Shown: piece by piece, positions 36,301 to 44,430 of the stretch
Numbering within the stretch: position 1 is the first letter of the stretch
How the letters are laid out: each line of letters starts with the position of its first letter
From: Siphonodentalium dalli
Lineage: Eukaryota; Mollusca; Scaphopoda; Gadilida; Siphonodentaliidae
Length of the DNA: 64,000 nt
Direction of reading: 5' to 3'
NCBI GenBank assembly: GCA_032622095.1
Contig: CP136069.1
Location: 41,080,194 to 41,144,193, forward strand
Made by a program: the position numbers and the translations under genes
The notes under the pieces: generated by a model
What the model was told of the DNA's origin: nothing
What the model saw: the letters and a program-made list of their open reading frames with translations, nothing else
The model's database searches: none

Positions 36301-39059
36301 GGGTATACCCAATAGCCCTGACAAGTTATTCTTTGTCCAAACATATTTTTTGGCTTTCATGTGAATGTACTCAACAGGTGGTGTGGACTAAAAAAAAGTC
36401 CTAAAAAAAAGTCCATAATGTCCAAACCAGAACCCAACAAAAAAATATTGGATGACCCACTATGTGCCTATTTGTGAGATTTTTTTCATATCCAACAAGG
36501 GAACCCAATAAGATTTTGGACAACTGACCCAATTTGTGCCCAAATGAGAACCCAAGATGACTTCAACTTATTTTAATTTACTCAACAATGTCTGCATTTT
36601 TTAGCCAATAAATATCTGAACAGATCTATGCAGGCAACAATATTTGAATTGTGCCCAACCAGAACCCAACAAAAAAATATTAGAATACCCACTATGTGCC
36701 TATTTGTGAGAACACATTTTTCATACCCAACAAGGGAACCCAATAAGATTTTGGACAACTGACCCAATTTGTGCCCAAATGTAGGTCTGTCTGTCCATCT
36801 GTCCGTCCATCCAACTGTCCATCCATCTGTTCATAGACACATGCTAAACGACCCGATAACTCTCAATTTTTTTTAGCTGATCATGTTCATATGTTATGTG
36901 CATGTTTATGATGACATACCCCTCACCTGTATAGTTTTTGGTATCGATTGGCTGATTGGTTTATAAACCAAGCACCCATAGACATGTGCTATCCGATGCG
37001 GTCACTCAAGCATTTTTATAGGATCGTGTTCATATTTTATGTGCAAGTTTATGATGTAAATGATTGGTTGATCGGTATAGAAAAGAATTAACCCTTCCAG
37101 AAAATGCCATAGACACATGCTATCCGATGCAATAACTAAAATACTTTTCATATGATCTTGCCCAGATTTATCTTGGCACACTTCTCACTTTGCATGGATT
37201 CACGTATTGATTGATTAAATGGTTTTGAAAATTATATTAACTTTTCCCACCCATCCTGTAGATGCATGCTATCAATATTAAACTCAAATATTGGCTGCTG
37301 TCCAATATGAATTAAATCTGCAATGTTCAAGCAGATAAATAGACCTGTCTCAAATATGGCTATACTGTTTCGACTAAGCAGAAAATACTAAATTAAGCCT
37401 TGCACTTCGAACCAGGTTCATAAATGAACACTATATAAAACATATTGTTATATCATTAAAGGGTGTTGTCCTGTTTTGAAAATCCCTAAAATGTCAAAAT
37501 AATTACAAGAACCAGCCAAGTGTTTGGAAAATGATGGATCATATGTGTTCCAGAATACATGTATTTTTGGCTGCTTTTTTTTAAACACATGCACCTGTAG
37601 AGGAAGTAGTGTTTACATATGTCACTGCCAAGATAATTAGTTAATCTGACAGCTGGACTGCAGGATACCAGTAAAACAATGTTGCTATTATTTGGCATTT
37701 TATTGCATGGCCATGCATGACCAGTCATTTGTGTTATATGAAGATTTTTGTGTTGAAATATATGGGAAATATTAACCCCTTTCCACTTGACCATTGGCAT
37801 ATGCTACCTGATTTGATAACTTAAATATTTGTCATCTGTATGTGTTTATATTTCAAGGCATAACTAGTTTATGATGACAGACCCCTGACTTGTATATTTA
37901 GGGTCATTTGGTTGATTTACTTAAAATATTAACTCCGTCCACCCATTCCGTAGACACATGATATCATGTGTAATCATAAAATATTTTTCATTCATTGTCA
38001 TAATTCCAATCCAGATTAAAGTCTCACATTAACCCTTTCAGTGCCAAGTCCGATTTTTGTATCAACCAATATTTCCTTGATCATTTTTCAAATTTATTGA
38101 TTATAATAATGTGATACATTGATGGAAAGAGCTCTAAGAGTTAAACGGGTAATTAATCTGATGAGACAGGTAGGGCCATTGAATATGATGGCGATGTTAT
38201 CATAACTATAATCCCATTAGTCTCTTAGTTGAAGTAGATCTTATATTGACGGGTGATTGGTTTATTGTTTTATGATCCACTTAGGCTGCCAGGGTTGATT
38301 CACTTTCCTTTCATGCTATGTCTGAAACATAAGAAATCTTAGAATTGACCATGGTCAAGTGTAAGAAGCAATTTTCCTTAAAGTGATGTGAAACACTCCT
38401 GTAGGCTGATCAAATATAAATGGAGAATAATCTTGCTTAAGGTAGTTATTTTTACAAATATTATATCCAAATTGACAACACGCACCATCATTCTTATATA
38501 TTAATTAAATGCAGTGACTCTCGATGGCTAAATAATTGCATTAATTTAATGCTGATAATTGCGTCCCGAATTGAGAAGTAAATATTTACAATTGAGCGTA
38601 GTTCAGACGATGTTTTCTATGGAGTGGTATGGTCAATTTGTTTGAGATTTTTGGCGATGTTAATAAAATGCTACATTCCTCCAGTTGGCATTATGCCTGA
38701 GTACTAATTTATTAGTTTCACGCACCCAACCAAGCCCAATAATATGTCTTTAAACCCCTTAAATTTCAGACAATATCATTTGGCAACTTCTGAAAAAAAT
38801 TGTCAAAAGATATTTTAATTTGGCAAATAGCCATCACCTAATTATGTTTTGTCTGTATCTTCAGGTTGGATTAGCTGTGGTGAACGGCCAGCTGATGGCC
38901 ATAGGTGGATTCGATGGAACTACATATCTAAAAACTATAGAAGTGTTTGATGGTGATCAGAACTGCTGGCGCCTATGTGGCAATATGAACTATCGGAGAC
39001 TGGGAGGTGGAGTCGGTGTTGTTAAAATGCCGCAGCATGAGTCTCATTTATGGCAATAA
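22501..39059 (+). CDS. KLHL20: KLHL20 (diablo/KLEIP), BTB-BACK-kelch adaptor of CUL3 ubiquitin ligase
   Basis: Join of 22501-23031, 24999-25157, 28880-29090, 33233-33416, 34378-34655, 35748-35956 and 38865-39059. That is 1767 nt for 588 residues plus stop; human KLHL20 is about 609. Every junction is GT...AG and in frame. The BTB domain is about residues 30-140 (CUL3 binding, dimerisation), BACK about 145-247, and six kelch blades about 285-580, marked by VGGWC, VGGHDG, VGGQDG, VGGSDG, VGGRDD and IGGFDG. The start is fixed by an in-frame TAA immediately before the ATG. In mammals this adaptor directs ubiquitination of DAPK1, PML, ULK1 and coronin-7; substrates here are unknown. The protein reads intact, but the exon 4 acceptor is embedded in a tandem array of itself and exon 5 has a decoy acceptor. 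Confidence 0.95.
23032..23477. other. Start of KLHL20 intron 1, unrecognised
   Basis: Reading continues open for 72 codons past the donor and then stops at 23248-23250; this read-through has no kelch-family similarity. No other feature is seen before the inverted repeat at 23478. Confidence 0.55.
23478..23602. mobile_element. Family K inverted repeat, copy K1
   Basis: The ends GCAGCCCTCATAATT and AATTATGAGGGCTG flank CTACGGCAACC / GATTGCCGTAG arms. A second copy lies at 42597-42695 with the same CTACGGCAACC and AATTATGAGGGCTG words. Confidence 0.65.
23648..24959. mobile_element. Family D TTAA-flanked piggyBac-like MITE, split by a Helitron
   Basis: TTAA ends with CCCTTTCAGTGCCAAGTCCG and CGGACTTGGCACTGAAAGGG. 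Without the Helitron it would be about 130 bp. The related copy at 38029-38144 is the uninterrupted form. It ends 37 bp before the exon 2 acceptor AG. Confidence 0.85.
23723..24903 (-). mobile_element. Non-autonomous Helitron HEL3 with exact empty site
   Basis: On the minus strand it runs from A|TCTATACTATATATTTTG (24903) to ...GGCTAACCTGCTAG|T (23723). A GCC-rich hairpin (GCCCGCC/GGCGGC) stands before the CTAG. It sits in a TTAA element between A (23722) and T (24904), with no target duplication. The interior has four direct repeats built on AGCAAGTTTGAGCTCAATCG (23985-24195), a (TA)n run near 24370 and a C14 run. No Rep/helicase. Confidence 0.85.
24999..25157 (+). CDS. KLHL20: KLHL20 coding exon 2 (BACK)
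   Basis: Acceptor TTATTATTAG|GTC, donor AAT|GTAAGT, phase 0 at both ends. Residues 178-230, starting [20 protein letters not shown] and including [20 protein letters not shown], a highly conserved BACK stretch. Confidence 0.95.
25158..28611. other. KLHL20 intron 2, mostly unrecognised, with an interrupted repeat
   Basis: Includes two TTTTTGGCACAGATAT...AGTACC...GGGAACCTG phrases (25415-25450 and 25527-25562), T/A-rich runs (28079-28215), and a typical dispersed-repeat opening at 26750-26885 (AAGTCTTCGGTGGAGCTACC; CATCTGTCCATC). Related phrases resume at 27840-28080 (CAGATTTGTTAAAATGAGAT and CAGATTTATTAAAATTGGGT), so a ~950-bp block probably interrupts one repeat. The 150-codon ORF at 26714-27166 crosses that boundary and shows no domain. 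Confidence 0.45.
28612..28846. mobile_element. Family E multi-palindrome element, copy E1
   Basis: The ends AGTGTGCCTGTCAT and ATGACAGGCACACT are inverted, each followed by GCAGAATGAGGTCCCCAGAG or its complement. Two further inner copies of the same box make it a four-box element. It ends about 31 bp before the exon 3 acceptor. Other copies are at 42815, 46704, 55597 and 55928. Confidence 0.8.
28880..29090 (+). CDS. KLHL20: KLHL20 coding exon 3 (end of BACK, linker)
   Basis: Acceptor CTGATACAG|GTT; donor GCAG|GTTGGT leaves one base of a split Val codon (phase 1). Residues 231-301: [20 protein letters not shown], then the linker [20 protein letters not shown] and CGEVLFA leading into kelch blade 1. 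Confidence 0.95.
29091..29745. other. KLHL20 intron 3, first part, with a fragment of family G
   Basis: At 29219-29285 a piece resembles the G satellite (ACATGGCTGCCAGTAGCAAT, TCTTGGATTTCAAATTTGAA). The rest is unrecognised; the ORFs at 29429-29701 on both strands have no visible domain. Confidence 0.5.
29746..32206 (-). mobile_element. Non-autonomous Helitron HEL2 with internal tandem repeats
   Basis: On the minus strand it begins A|TCTATATCTATATTTGCG (32206) and ends at a GGGCAACGCCGGGTAACCC hairpin region followed by TGCTAG|T (29746). The interior (30780-32160) is a run of degenerate ~110-220-bp units marked by CGGCACCAATTTGGCGTAT, TTTAAACCACACGATTAGAT and CTCGTAAAAAGTTAC. No protein is encoded. 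It inserted in KLHL20 intron 3. Confidence 0.75.
32399..33232 (+). repeat. Tandem array of the KLHL20 exon 4 splice acceptor (19 units)
   Basis: Sixteen units carry the acceptor (15 full 47-bp units plus the last, which runs into the exon) and three are cut to 31 bp (units 5, 12 and 18). A full unit is TTATTAGATGTAAATGTAAC, then TGATTTTGTCTTCCAG, then TTGGGGGTTGG. It therefore holds a CTGAT/TAAC branch-point candidate, a pyrimidine tract, AG, and 11 bp matching the exon 4 start (TTGGAGGTTGG) with one synonymous difference. Extra AGs end at 32434, 32481, 32528, 32575, 32653, 32700, 32747, 32794, 32841, 32888, 32966, 33013, 33060, 33107 and 33154; the true one ends at 33232. Joining exon 3 to any extra AG reads [10 protein letters not shown] and then a stop within about 22 codons. 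Units are virtually identical, so the array is young or homogenised, or partly an assembly product. Confidence 0.95.
33233..33416 (+). CDS. KLHL20: KLHL20 coding exon 4 (kelch blades 1-2)
   Basis: Acceptor CTTCCAG|TT completes the split Val; donor GAGAG|GTATCA splits an Arg codon (phase 2). Residues about 301-362: [53 protein letters not shown]. It is the only exon start in the array that keeps the frame open. Confidence 0.93.
33502..33672 (+). pseudogene. Non-LTR retrotransposon (LINE) C-terminal remnant
   Basis: In frame the sequence reads [20 protein letters not shown] then [20 protein letters not shown], which matches the usual I-T-P-x-L-x-x-L-x-W-L-P...K-x-L-L-L-T-Y-K...P-x-Y-L tail of jockey/CR1-like LINE polymerases. 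About 55 codons remain, starting 86 bp after the exon 4 donor. No other LINE domain is nearby. Confidence 0.7.
33708..33961. mobile_element. TTAA-flanked element in KLHL20 intron 4
   Basis: TTAA ends with CGCTTTCTTTACTAAAT and ATTTAGTATAGAAAGGG as inverted termini. The right part (GATGAATAATAGA-type; TATACTTTTATAACTG) matches the remnant at 22330-22462 upstream of exon 1. Confidence 0.65.
34047..34090 (+). repeat. Duplicated (decoy) acceptor of KLHL20 exon 5
   Basis: GTTTTGTTTGTAGGTTTGAC at 34054-34073 is identical to the true acceptor region at 34365-34384, 311 bp downstream. Similarity extends on both sides (CAGT..TAT before; ACC.ACA and CAGTG after). Splicing at the decoy AG (ends 34066) would read RFDLQYIQ and then stop. 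Family A copy A2 lies between the two. Confidence 0.8.
34096..34308. mobile_element. Family A hairpin MITE, copy A2
   Basis: A full-length foldback: CAGTAATGCCCTAATTAATC to its complement, TA on both sides. The two arms meet at GAAAGCTCTCGTCGAGAGCTTTC. It lies between the decoy and true acceptors of KLHL20 exon 5. Confidence 0.88.
34378..34655 (+). CDS. KLHL20: KLHL20 coding exon 5 (kelch blades 3-4)
   Basis: Acceptor TTTGTAG|G completes the Arg; donor ACAG|GTATAC leaves one base (phase 1). Residues about 362-455: [20 protein letters not shown], then [39 protein letters not shown] and [10 protein letters not shown]. Confidence 0.95.
34656..35747. other. KLHL20 intron 5, possible old retrotransposon, otherwise unrecognised
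   Basis: A (TAA)n-like stretch lies near 34711-34728 and 34895-34910. From 35040 to 35400 the composition is even and ORFs overlap on both strands, as in LINE 3' regions, but I cannot identify a domain. A C-rich run follows at 35580-35595. Confidence 0.35.
35748..35956 (+). CDS. KLHL20: KLHL20 coding exon 6 (kelch blade 5)
   Basis: Acceptor TGTCCTTCAG|TT completes the Val; donor GGA|GTAAGT, phase 0. Residues about 455-524: [57 protein letters not shown] and MTSRRSG. Confidence 0.95.
36220..38028. repeat. Degenerate tandem and direct repeats in KLHL20 intron 6
   Basis: A ~230-bp direct repeat: AACCCAACAAAAAAATATT...CCCACTATGTGCCTATTTGT...AATAAGATTTTGGACAACTG at 36427-36545 and again at 36662-36780. 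From 36780 a second degenerate series follows, with units marked by CATAGACACATGCTATCCGA (about 36835, 36980, 37108, 37250, 37950) and GTTTATGATGA. No coding exon. Confidence 0.6.
38029..38144. mobile_element. Family D TTAA MITE, copy without Helitron
   Basis: TTAA, then CCCTTTCAGTGCCAAGTCCG, and the same body as 23648-23722 joined directly to 24904-24938, ending TTAA. It preserves the pre-insertion sequence ATTGATTATAATAATGTG. The right terminus has lost about 14 bp. Confidence 0.8.
38145..38864. other. End of KLHL20 intron 6
   Basis: AT-rich; TTTGGCAA words near 38778 and 38818 recall the arms in HEL1 (2905-2975, 4146-4232) and end about 40 bp before the exon 7 acceptor. AAAGTGATGTGAAACACTCC at 38381 resembles the HEL2 phrase near 29777. 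Confidence 0.4.
38865..39059 (+). CDS. KLHL20: KLHL20 coding exon 7 (kelch blade 6, stop)
   Basis: Acceptor GTATCTTCAG|GTT, phase 0. Residues 525-588: [51 protein letters not shown], ending SHLWQ then TAA. The human protein ends at ESHIW, so this is one residue longer. GDQ replaces the usual P after FD. Confidence 0.95.
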   Translation, partial: VGLAVVNGQLMAIGGFDGTTYLKTIEVFDGDQNCWRLCGNMNYRRLGGGVGVVKMPQHESHLWQ

Positions 39060-39075
39060 TTGTCTGTGATAATTA

Positions 39076-39294
39076 CAGTAATGCTCTAATTAATCGACCT
39101 CTTAACCACAGCAGAATTATGGGTAAATTTTCAGGATTTAGTCGGAAATATGGCTTGTTACCAATGCCATTCATCGGAAAGCTCTCGGCGAGAGCTTTCC
39201 GATGAATGGCAACAAGCCATATTTCGGACTAAATCCTGAAAAGTTACCCATAATTCTGCTGTGGTTAAGAGGTTGATTAATTAGAGCATTACTG
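39076..39294. mobile_element. Family A hairpin MITE, copy A3, in the KLHL20 3' UTR region
   Basis: A full-length foldback with TA flanks, starting 17 bp after the KLHL20 stop. Arms pair around AAAGCTCTCGGCGAGAGCTTT. If transcribed in the 3' UTR it would form a long RNA hairpin of about 100 bp per arm. Confidence 0.88.
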
Positions 39295-39707
39295 TACATA
39301 TTTATTGTGAAAATAGTCGATAGTTACTTTTCTGAGTAGTTTAGGGTTTTTGCTCGAGAGAGAGATATGCAGGATTATTTTTACGAGGCATTAGCGTTAG
39401 TGATAATAATTATTATATCTCATGAGAGGAGAAAGAGTGTACACTACTCGGAACAGTTAACTGTTGTGTTTACTATATTTTCTATACCAGTTTGTTACGA
39501 CCCAGACCACAATGAAACATCTCTGGTTACACCTAACTACAACATCACCAGCCATTTCTGTTAAAATAACCAGCAAGGATACCGAGTGACACAAAAATAT
39601 GACATAGTGCTGAGAGTATGATAAATCTTGAGAGTGGAACAACACACTCTGTCTTCTGGGAGTGGGGATACAATTTATATGTTGACCTAAAAAAGTTGAT
39701 CAAAATA

Positions 39708-39713
39708 TAATAA
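39708..39713 (+). terminator. Candidate KLHL20 polyadenylation signal
   Basis: AATAAA about 650 bp after the stop codon, within ATATAATAAAGATG. It is the first clear canonical hexamer I see downstream. Cleavage site and use are not shown. Confidence 0.3.
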
Positions 39714-39915
39714 AGATGTTTTATCAACTCTATTCCATTTTAGTTGGGAACATGTATATGTATGTATATGCACGTCAACTATCAGAAGATAATGTCAATT
39801 TTGTTTCTGGCAACAATTTTTGTCTTCTTTTATTTCTGATCACCAAATCCACGGCGAACTGTGACCTTATGTCACCTCTCAAAATCTTGACAGTGTCCAG
39901 ACATGTCCGTATATA

Positions 39916-40512
39916 CAGTAATGCCCTAAATAATCGACTCCTTAACCACAGCAGAATTATGGGTAATTTTTCAGGATTTAGTCGGAAATATGGCTTGTTG
40001 CCATTCCTCACAGATCTTTCCCCATGAATGGCAACAAGCCATATTTCCAACTAAATTCTGAAAAATTACCCATAGTTCTGCTGTGGTTAACCCTTTACCC
40101 AACAGAAGGGCCCTGTGCCAATGCATTCTCTTATATATGCGAGTGGACCATAGGTCGCCTCGCATATATAAGAGAATGCATTGGCTTAACACATTAAAAA
40201 TTATAAAATTGTTAAAGAATGTAAGAAAAAATGGTAAAAAGTGTTAAAAAAAGATTTTTTGTAGGCCAATGCATTCTCTTATATATGCGAGGCGATCTAT
40301 GGTCGACTCGCATATATAAGAGAATGCATTGGCACAGGGCATAACTGTAACTATCACAATGTGGTCAAGGAGCCGATTCCAATGATATCCATATTTGTAT
40401 GGTTCTATTGAGACAGACCGAAGATATTTTAGGCTGTTGAAGCTTTATTTGGCCGGTTTTGGCCGGTTTGTTGGGTAAAGGGTTAAGGAGTCGATTATTT
40501 AGGGCATTACTG
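39916..40512. mobile_element. Family A MITE copy A4, split by B3
   Basis: Starts TA|CAGTAATGCCCTAAATAATC; the arm ends in CTGCTGTGG, then a complete family B element, then GGAGTCGATTATTTAGGGCA and TTACTG. The right flank is CA rather than TA. Removing B3 with one TTAA restores GTGGTTAAGGAGTCGA, the normal A arm. Confidence 0.88.
40087..40486. mobile_element. Family B piggyBac-like MITE, copy B3, nested in A4
   Basis: A complete 400-bp copy: TTAA + CCCTTTACCCAACA ... TGTTGGGTAAAGGG + TTAA, two inverted 68-bp palindromes and the conserved CATAACTGTAACTATCACAA tail. The target TTAA is native to the A arm, which proves the TTAA duplication. Confidence 0.9.
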
Positions 40513-40914
40513 CATTTCTAGACTGATTCCAGGGGAGTTTTTGTAAGTCTGACAAAAATGTGGATAAAGTCAGTAGATTTCATAACTAAATCTTTATTTG
40601 TGCTGATCTTTAAAAAGTTACTTCCTCGACACAAAACAAAATTGTTTACTCCCAAAGCTGCAGAAATAGTAATGGGGGTGTCAAATCACACTGCTGATCT
40701 TTAACAGAAAGTTCATTGATTGGCTCTGAGTGACAAACAATTCATATGTAACTGTACCACCCTCTGTTTAAAATACTTCGCTATCAGTAAATTTCATTAG
40801 CACTCTTATGGGTGTTGATTGACCTTCACTGAAAGGTCAAGTTACTAATTTTGCGATTTTAGCAGGTTGGGACCAGGAACCAGTCTATTCAACCAGGGAC
40901 ATTGAGTGTGACGA
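40513..40914. other. Unrecognised spacer
   Basis: AT-rich DNA downstream of KLHL20 between two transposon copies; no exon or repeat recognised. Confidence 0.5.
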
Positions 40915-41284
40915 TTAACCCTTTACCCAACAGAATTGCCCTGTGCCAATGCATTATCTTATATATGCGATTCGACCATAGGTCGCCTCGCATATATAAG
41001 AGAGTGCATTGGCTTAACACATTAAAAATTATAAAATTGTTAAAGAATGTAATAAAAAATGGTAAAAAGTGTTAAAAAAAGGCCAATGCATTCTCTATGG
41101 TCGACTCTCATATATAAGAGAATACATTGGCACAGGGCATAACTGTAACCATCACAATGTGGTCAATGAGCCGGTTCTAATGATATCCATATTTGTATGG
41201 TTCTATTGAGACAGATCGAAGATATTTTAGGCTGTTGAAGCTTTATTTGGCCGGTTTTGGCCGGTTTGTTGGGTAAAGGGTTAA
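40915..41284. mobile_element. Family B MITE, copy B4 (second palindrome damaged)
   Basis: TTAA ends and both termini intact, but the second palindrome has lost about 30 bp of its first arm (GCCAATGCATTCTC goes straight to TATGGTCGACTC). Confidence 0.85.
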
Positions 41285-41368
41285 TAGATGAAAGAGTCAC
41301 AACAACAAAGGCAGACAAGAGATTAGATAACAATGTTCATTCACTATACATTTTTATCTACTCTGAGA

Positions 41369-41625
41369 TTAACCCTTTCAAGACGGGAGCTGTGCTGATG
41401 CAGCATTAAAGATCCTGTGCCAGTGCATTCTCTTGTATATGCGAGTCTCCTACAGGGAGCCTCCCATATATAAGAGAATGTACTGGCTTAAAAGGTCAAG
41501 GCAAATATTTTTAGACCAATGTATTCTCTTATATATGCGAGGCTCCCTAAGGGAGACTTTTGCATATATAAGAGAATGCATTGGCACAGGGTTTTCGCAA
41601 AATTTCAGGAAGCTCCAAGGGTTAG
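41369..41625. mobile_element. Family C piggyBac-like MITE, copy C1
   Basis: TTAA + CCCTTTCAAGACGGGAGC at the left; the right end AGCTCCAAGGG + TTAG is eroded. It carries two palindromes of the B type but with GAGTCTCC/GGGAGCCTC cores instead of GTCGACC. A second copy is at 57813. Confidence 0.75.
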
Positions 41626-42192
41626 AGTCTATTATTCATATGTACTTTTAATTTCATGAAATACAAACTACGACAGTTTTTGACAAATTACGCATATTAG
41701 ACTGGTCCTTATTCCCATTGAACCAGCCCTCCGATTTGTAGTAACGGGACCCTATCCACCTCACTGTATTGTCCGATTCGTAGTAACCTGACACCATCCA
41801 CCTCACTGTATTGTTAATGCTCTCATTTCTTTTTAATTGTTGACACAAATTTCAGACTCATCCAATGTCATTTCATTCATCCTGTCTACATGATGTCTTG
41901 TTTACTTTGTAATATTTGTAATGTGTTCTGAGAGCTGTCTATAGCTGATTTCATCAATACTTGTTGCTTGGAGTGTTTGGTCTCTGCTCATATCTCCTTT
42001 TAAAAGCCCTTCCACACACATGAAATGCGCACAATCTGCGCAAATCATGCGGATCTGCCACATTAGAACACATAGGGCACAATGAGAGCTAGATCATGTC
42101 ATGATTCTCTGCTTTAGCTGCGCCCGTAGAGATCATATTCCACCAGTACAAAACCGGGGAACTTATTGGTGTTTTAACCTGTTCCAGCCTTC
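41626..42192. other. Unrecognised spacer with a short direct repeat
   Basis: CCACCTCACTGTATTGT occurs at 41755 and 41797, with GATTCGTAGTAAC-type neighbours, a ~42-bp direct duplication. Otherwise nothing recognised. Confidence 0.5.
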
Positions 42193-42592
42193 TTAACCCT
42201 TTATCCAACAGAACGGCCCTGTACCAATGCATTCTCTTATATATGCGAGTCGACCATAGGTCGCCTCGCATATATAAGAGAATGCATTGGCTTAACACGT
42301 TAAAAATTATAAAATTGTTAAAGAATGTAAGAAAAAATGGTAAAAAGTGTTAAAAAAAGATTTTTTTTAGGCCAATGCATTCTCTTATATATGCGAGGCG
42401 ACCTATGGTCGACTCGCATATATAAGAGAATGCATTGGCACAGGGCATAACTGTAAATATCACAATGTGGTCAAGGAGCCGGTTCCAATGATATCCATAT
42501 TTGTATGGTTCTATTGAGACAGACCGAAGATATTTTAGGCTGTTGAAGCTTTATTTGGCCGGTTTTGGCCGTTTTGTTGGGTAAAGGGTTAA
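42193..42592. mobile_element. Family B MITE, copy B5
   Basis: A complete 400-bp copy with TTAA on both sides, first end CCCTTTATCCAACA, both palindromes intact. Confidence 0.88.
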
Positions 42593-42596
42593 TTCA

Positions 42597-42695
42597 GATT
42601 TATTGGCTTCAGCAGTCCGCTACGGCAACCCTTTATTGTCGCCCAGTTTGCTTCAGCATTGCTGATTGCCGTAGCAAATTATGAGGGCTGCTGTT
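42597..42695. mobile_element. Family K inverted repeat, copy K2
   Basis: CTACGGCAACC and GATTGCCGTAG arms and the AATTATGAGGGCTG end, as in K1; the left end is shortened by the neighbouring B5. Confidence 0.55.
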
Positions 42696-42814
42696 CTGAC
42701 AGGGAACTTTACAACAATTTAACAAACAAGACAGGGAATATTTTGTTAATACTTGTTCCTCAATGGTCAACTTCACACTAGGAGGATGTTGTCTCAACAT
42801 GAGATTGCATGCTT

Positions 42815-43072
42815 TTCAAGCCTTGAAATAGCGTGTCTGTCATTTGCAGAATGAGGTCCCCAGAGGGTGAATTTAGTGATGCTACCCCGCATAGCGGGCT
42901 AGCATCAACAAATTCACCATCTGGGGACCTCATTCTGCTTACACCTCGGCAGAATGAGGTCCCCAGAGAGAATTTGGTGATGCTAGCCCGCTATGCAGGT
43001 TAGCATCACTAAATTCACCCTCTGGGGACCTCATTCTGCAAATGACAGACACACTTTTTCAAGGCTTGATGC
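42815..43072. mobile_element. Family E four-box palindrome element, copy E2
   Basis: Ends AAGCCTTGAAATAG and TTTTTCAAGGCTT. Four alternating copies of GCAGAATGAGGTCCCCAGAG or its complement, each followed by a GTGAATTTAGTGATGCTA-type arm. Confidence 0.85.
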
Positions 43073-44043
43073 TTTTATGTGACTTTTGTGAGTGGATGCA
43101 GCAAAAATGATAAATTATTTACATGGGAGAAATTCCATAATTGTAATCGACGCAAAGCAAAATCACCCAGAGTTGGGACCTTCACCTACAGTGAAATACA
43201 TTATTAAGGAACGGGGAAATAACAAAGAAATTGTATTACCTGCACTGTTTTTTCAATTTGTACACTTCCCTGTCACAACATCAAAAAGTTCCTAGGTTTT
43301 GTTCTGGTGTAATATGATCTCTATGGGCATAGCTGGAGTAGAGATTCATGGCATGATCTAAATGTGAGCTTACAGCCTTGCAGATGGCGCACAAACCTCT
43401 TGATTTGCAGAACTTGCAGTCACCAGATTAGATACATGCTCTGAGTTTGCAGCGATATCGCCTGCGAATCGCTTGGTTCACAATCCAATGGAGGTGTGAT
43501 TTCGTCATTTGCATTGACGTAAAATAAAAGGAGTATTCAATATAGTAAATCAGTCAACTGAAGAAACATTCTCAAGGGAGGTAATTCAAATGAAGAATTT
43601 ATTAAAGTCTAGAAATGAAGAGATTTTTTTTAACTCTAGATAACGGGCAAAATGCAATGTAATCTATCTGCAGAAGATGCAGGATTATCACTGCAGAATT
43701 TGCAGAGGACACATCAATTGTGCTATTTGCTAAAATTCGCGTCGATAGATATGGTAACTCATTGCATAATATTATGGTTTATGGTGTGAACTGTCATGCA
43801 ATCGAATCCTGCTTGATGTCATTAAAATTAATATAATTTTGTTGGCCACCACAACCTTCGACTTCATATTGAAGTTGTTGCAGGGAACTCACCCGTAAAT
43901 CCAAAACATGGCTTGGTCGAAATACTCAATCATAGGTTCAGTTCTCAAACTTAGCTGTGGCAATGCCGTAAAAACAGCCATAGATTCCAATAGATAATTT
44001 CATGCAATTCTAGAGCAATGCTGCAGAAGAAAAATGGTAACTC
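43073..44043. other. Unrecognised AT-rich DNA
   Basis: No repeat or exon recognised. The ORF at 43092-43295 (IIVIDAKQNHPEL...) has no domain I know. Confidence 0.45.
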
Positions 44044-44270
44044 TGTTAATGCCCGAAGTAATCGACTCCTTAAACACAGCAGAATTATGGGTAACTTTTC
44101 AGGATTTAGTCGGAAATATGGCTTGTTGCCATTCATCGGAAAGCTCTCGGGGAGAGCTTTCCGATGAATGGCAACAAGCCATATTTCCGACTAAATCCTG
44201 AAAAGTTACCCATAATTCTGCTGTGGTTAATGGGTCGATTACTTATATTAGGGCATTACCATATGTTATT
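44044..44270. mobile_element. Family A hairpin MITE, copy A5
   Basis: A full foldback with arms meeting at GAAAGCTCTCGGGGAGAGCTTTC. The left end is worn (GTTAATGCCCGAAG for CAGTAATGCCCTAA). Confidence 0.82.
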
Positions 44271-44430
44271 CTGGGCATTGATTTGAGTTTTAATCGGGAT
44301 ACTGAACTGCATTTTCTTTCATTCTGTAATTCTTGATTCCTGCGTTCTTTTATCTTGAGAGGCTCGTCAATGAATTCATCTTGGCTGGACAAATCTTTGG
44401 GCAATCAGGCTAATCAAAACAATTTTTTTT

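Noticed and set aside
36427-36780. Possible exon duplication in KLHL20 intron 6
   Set aside because: The direct repeat has no open frame related to kelch and is AT-rich repeat DNA.
43092-43295. Possible small gene after KLHL20
   Set aside because: No domain, no initiation or splice context, and flanked by transposons.
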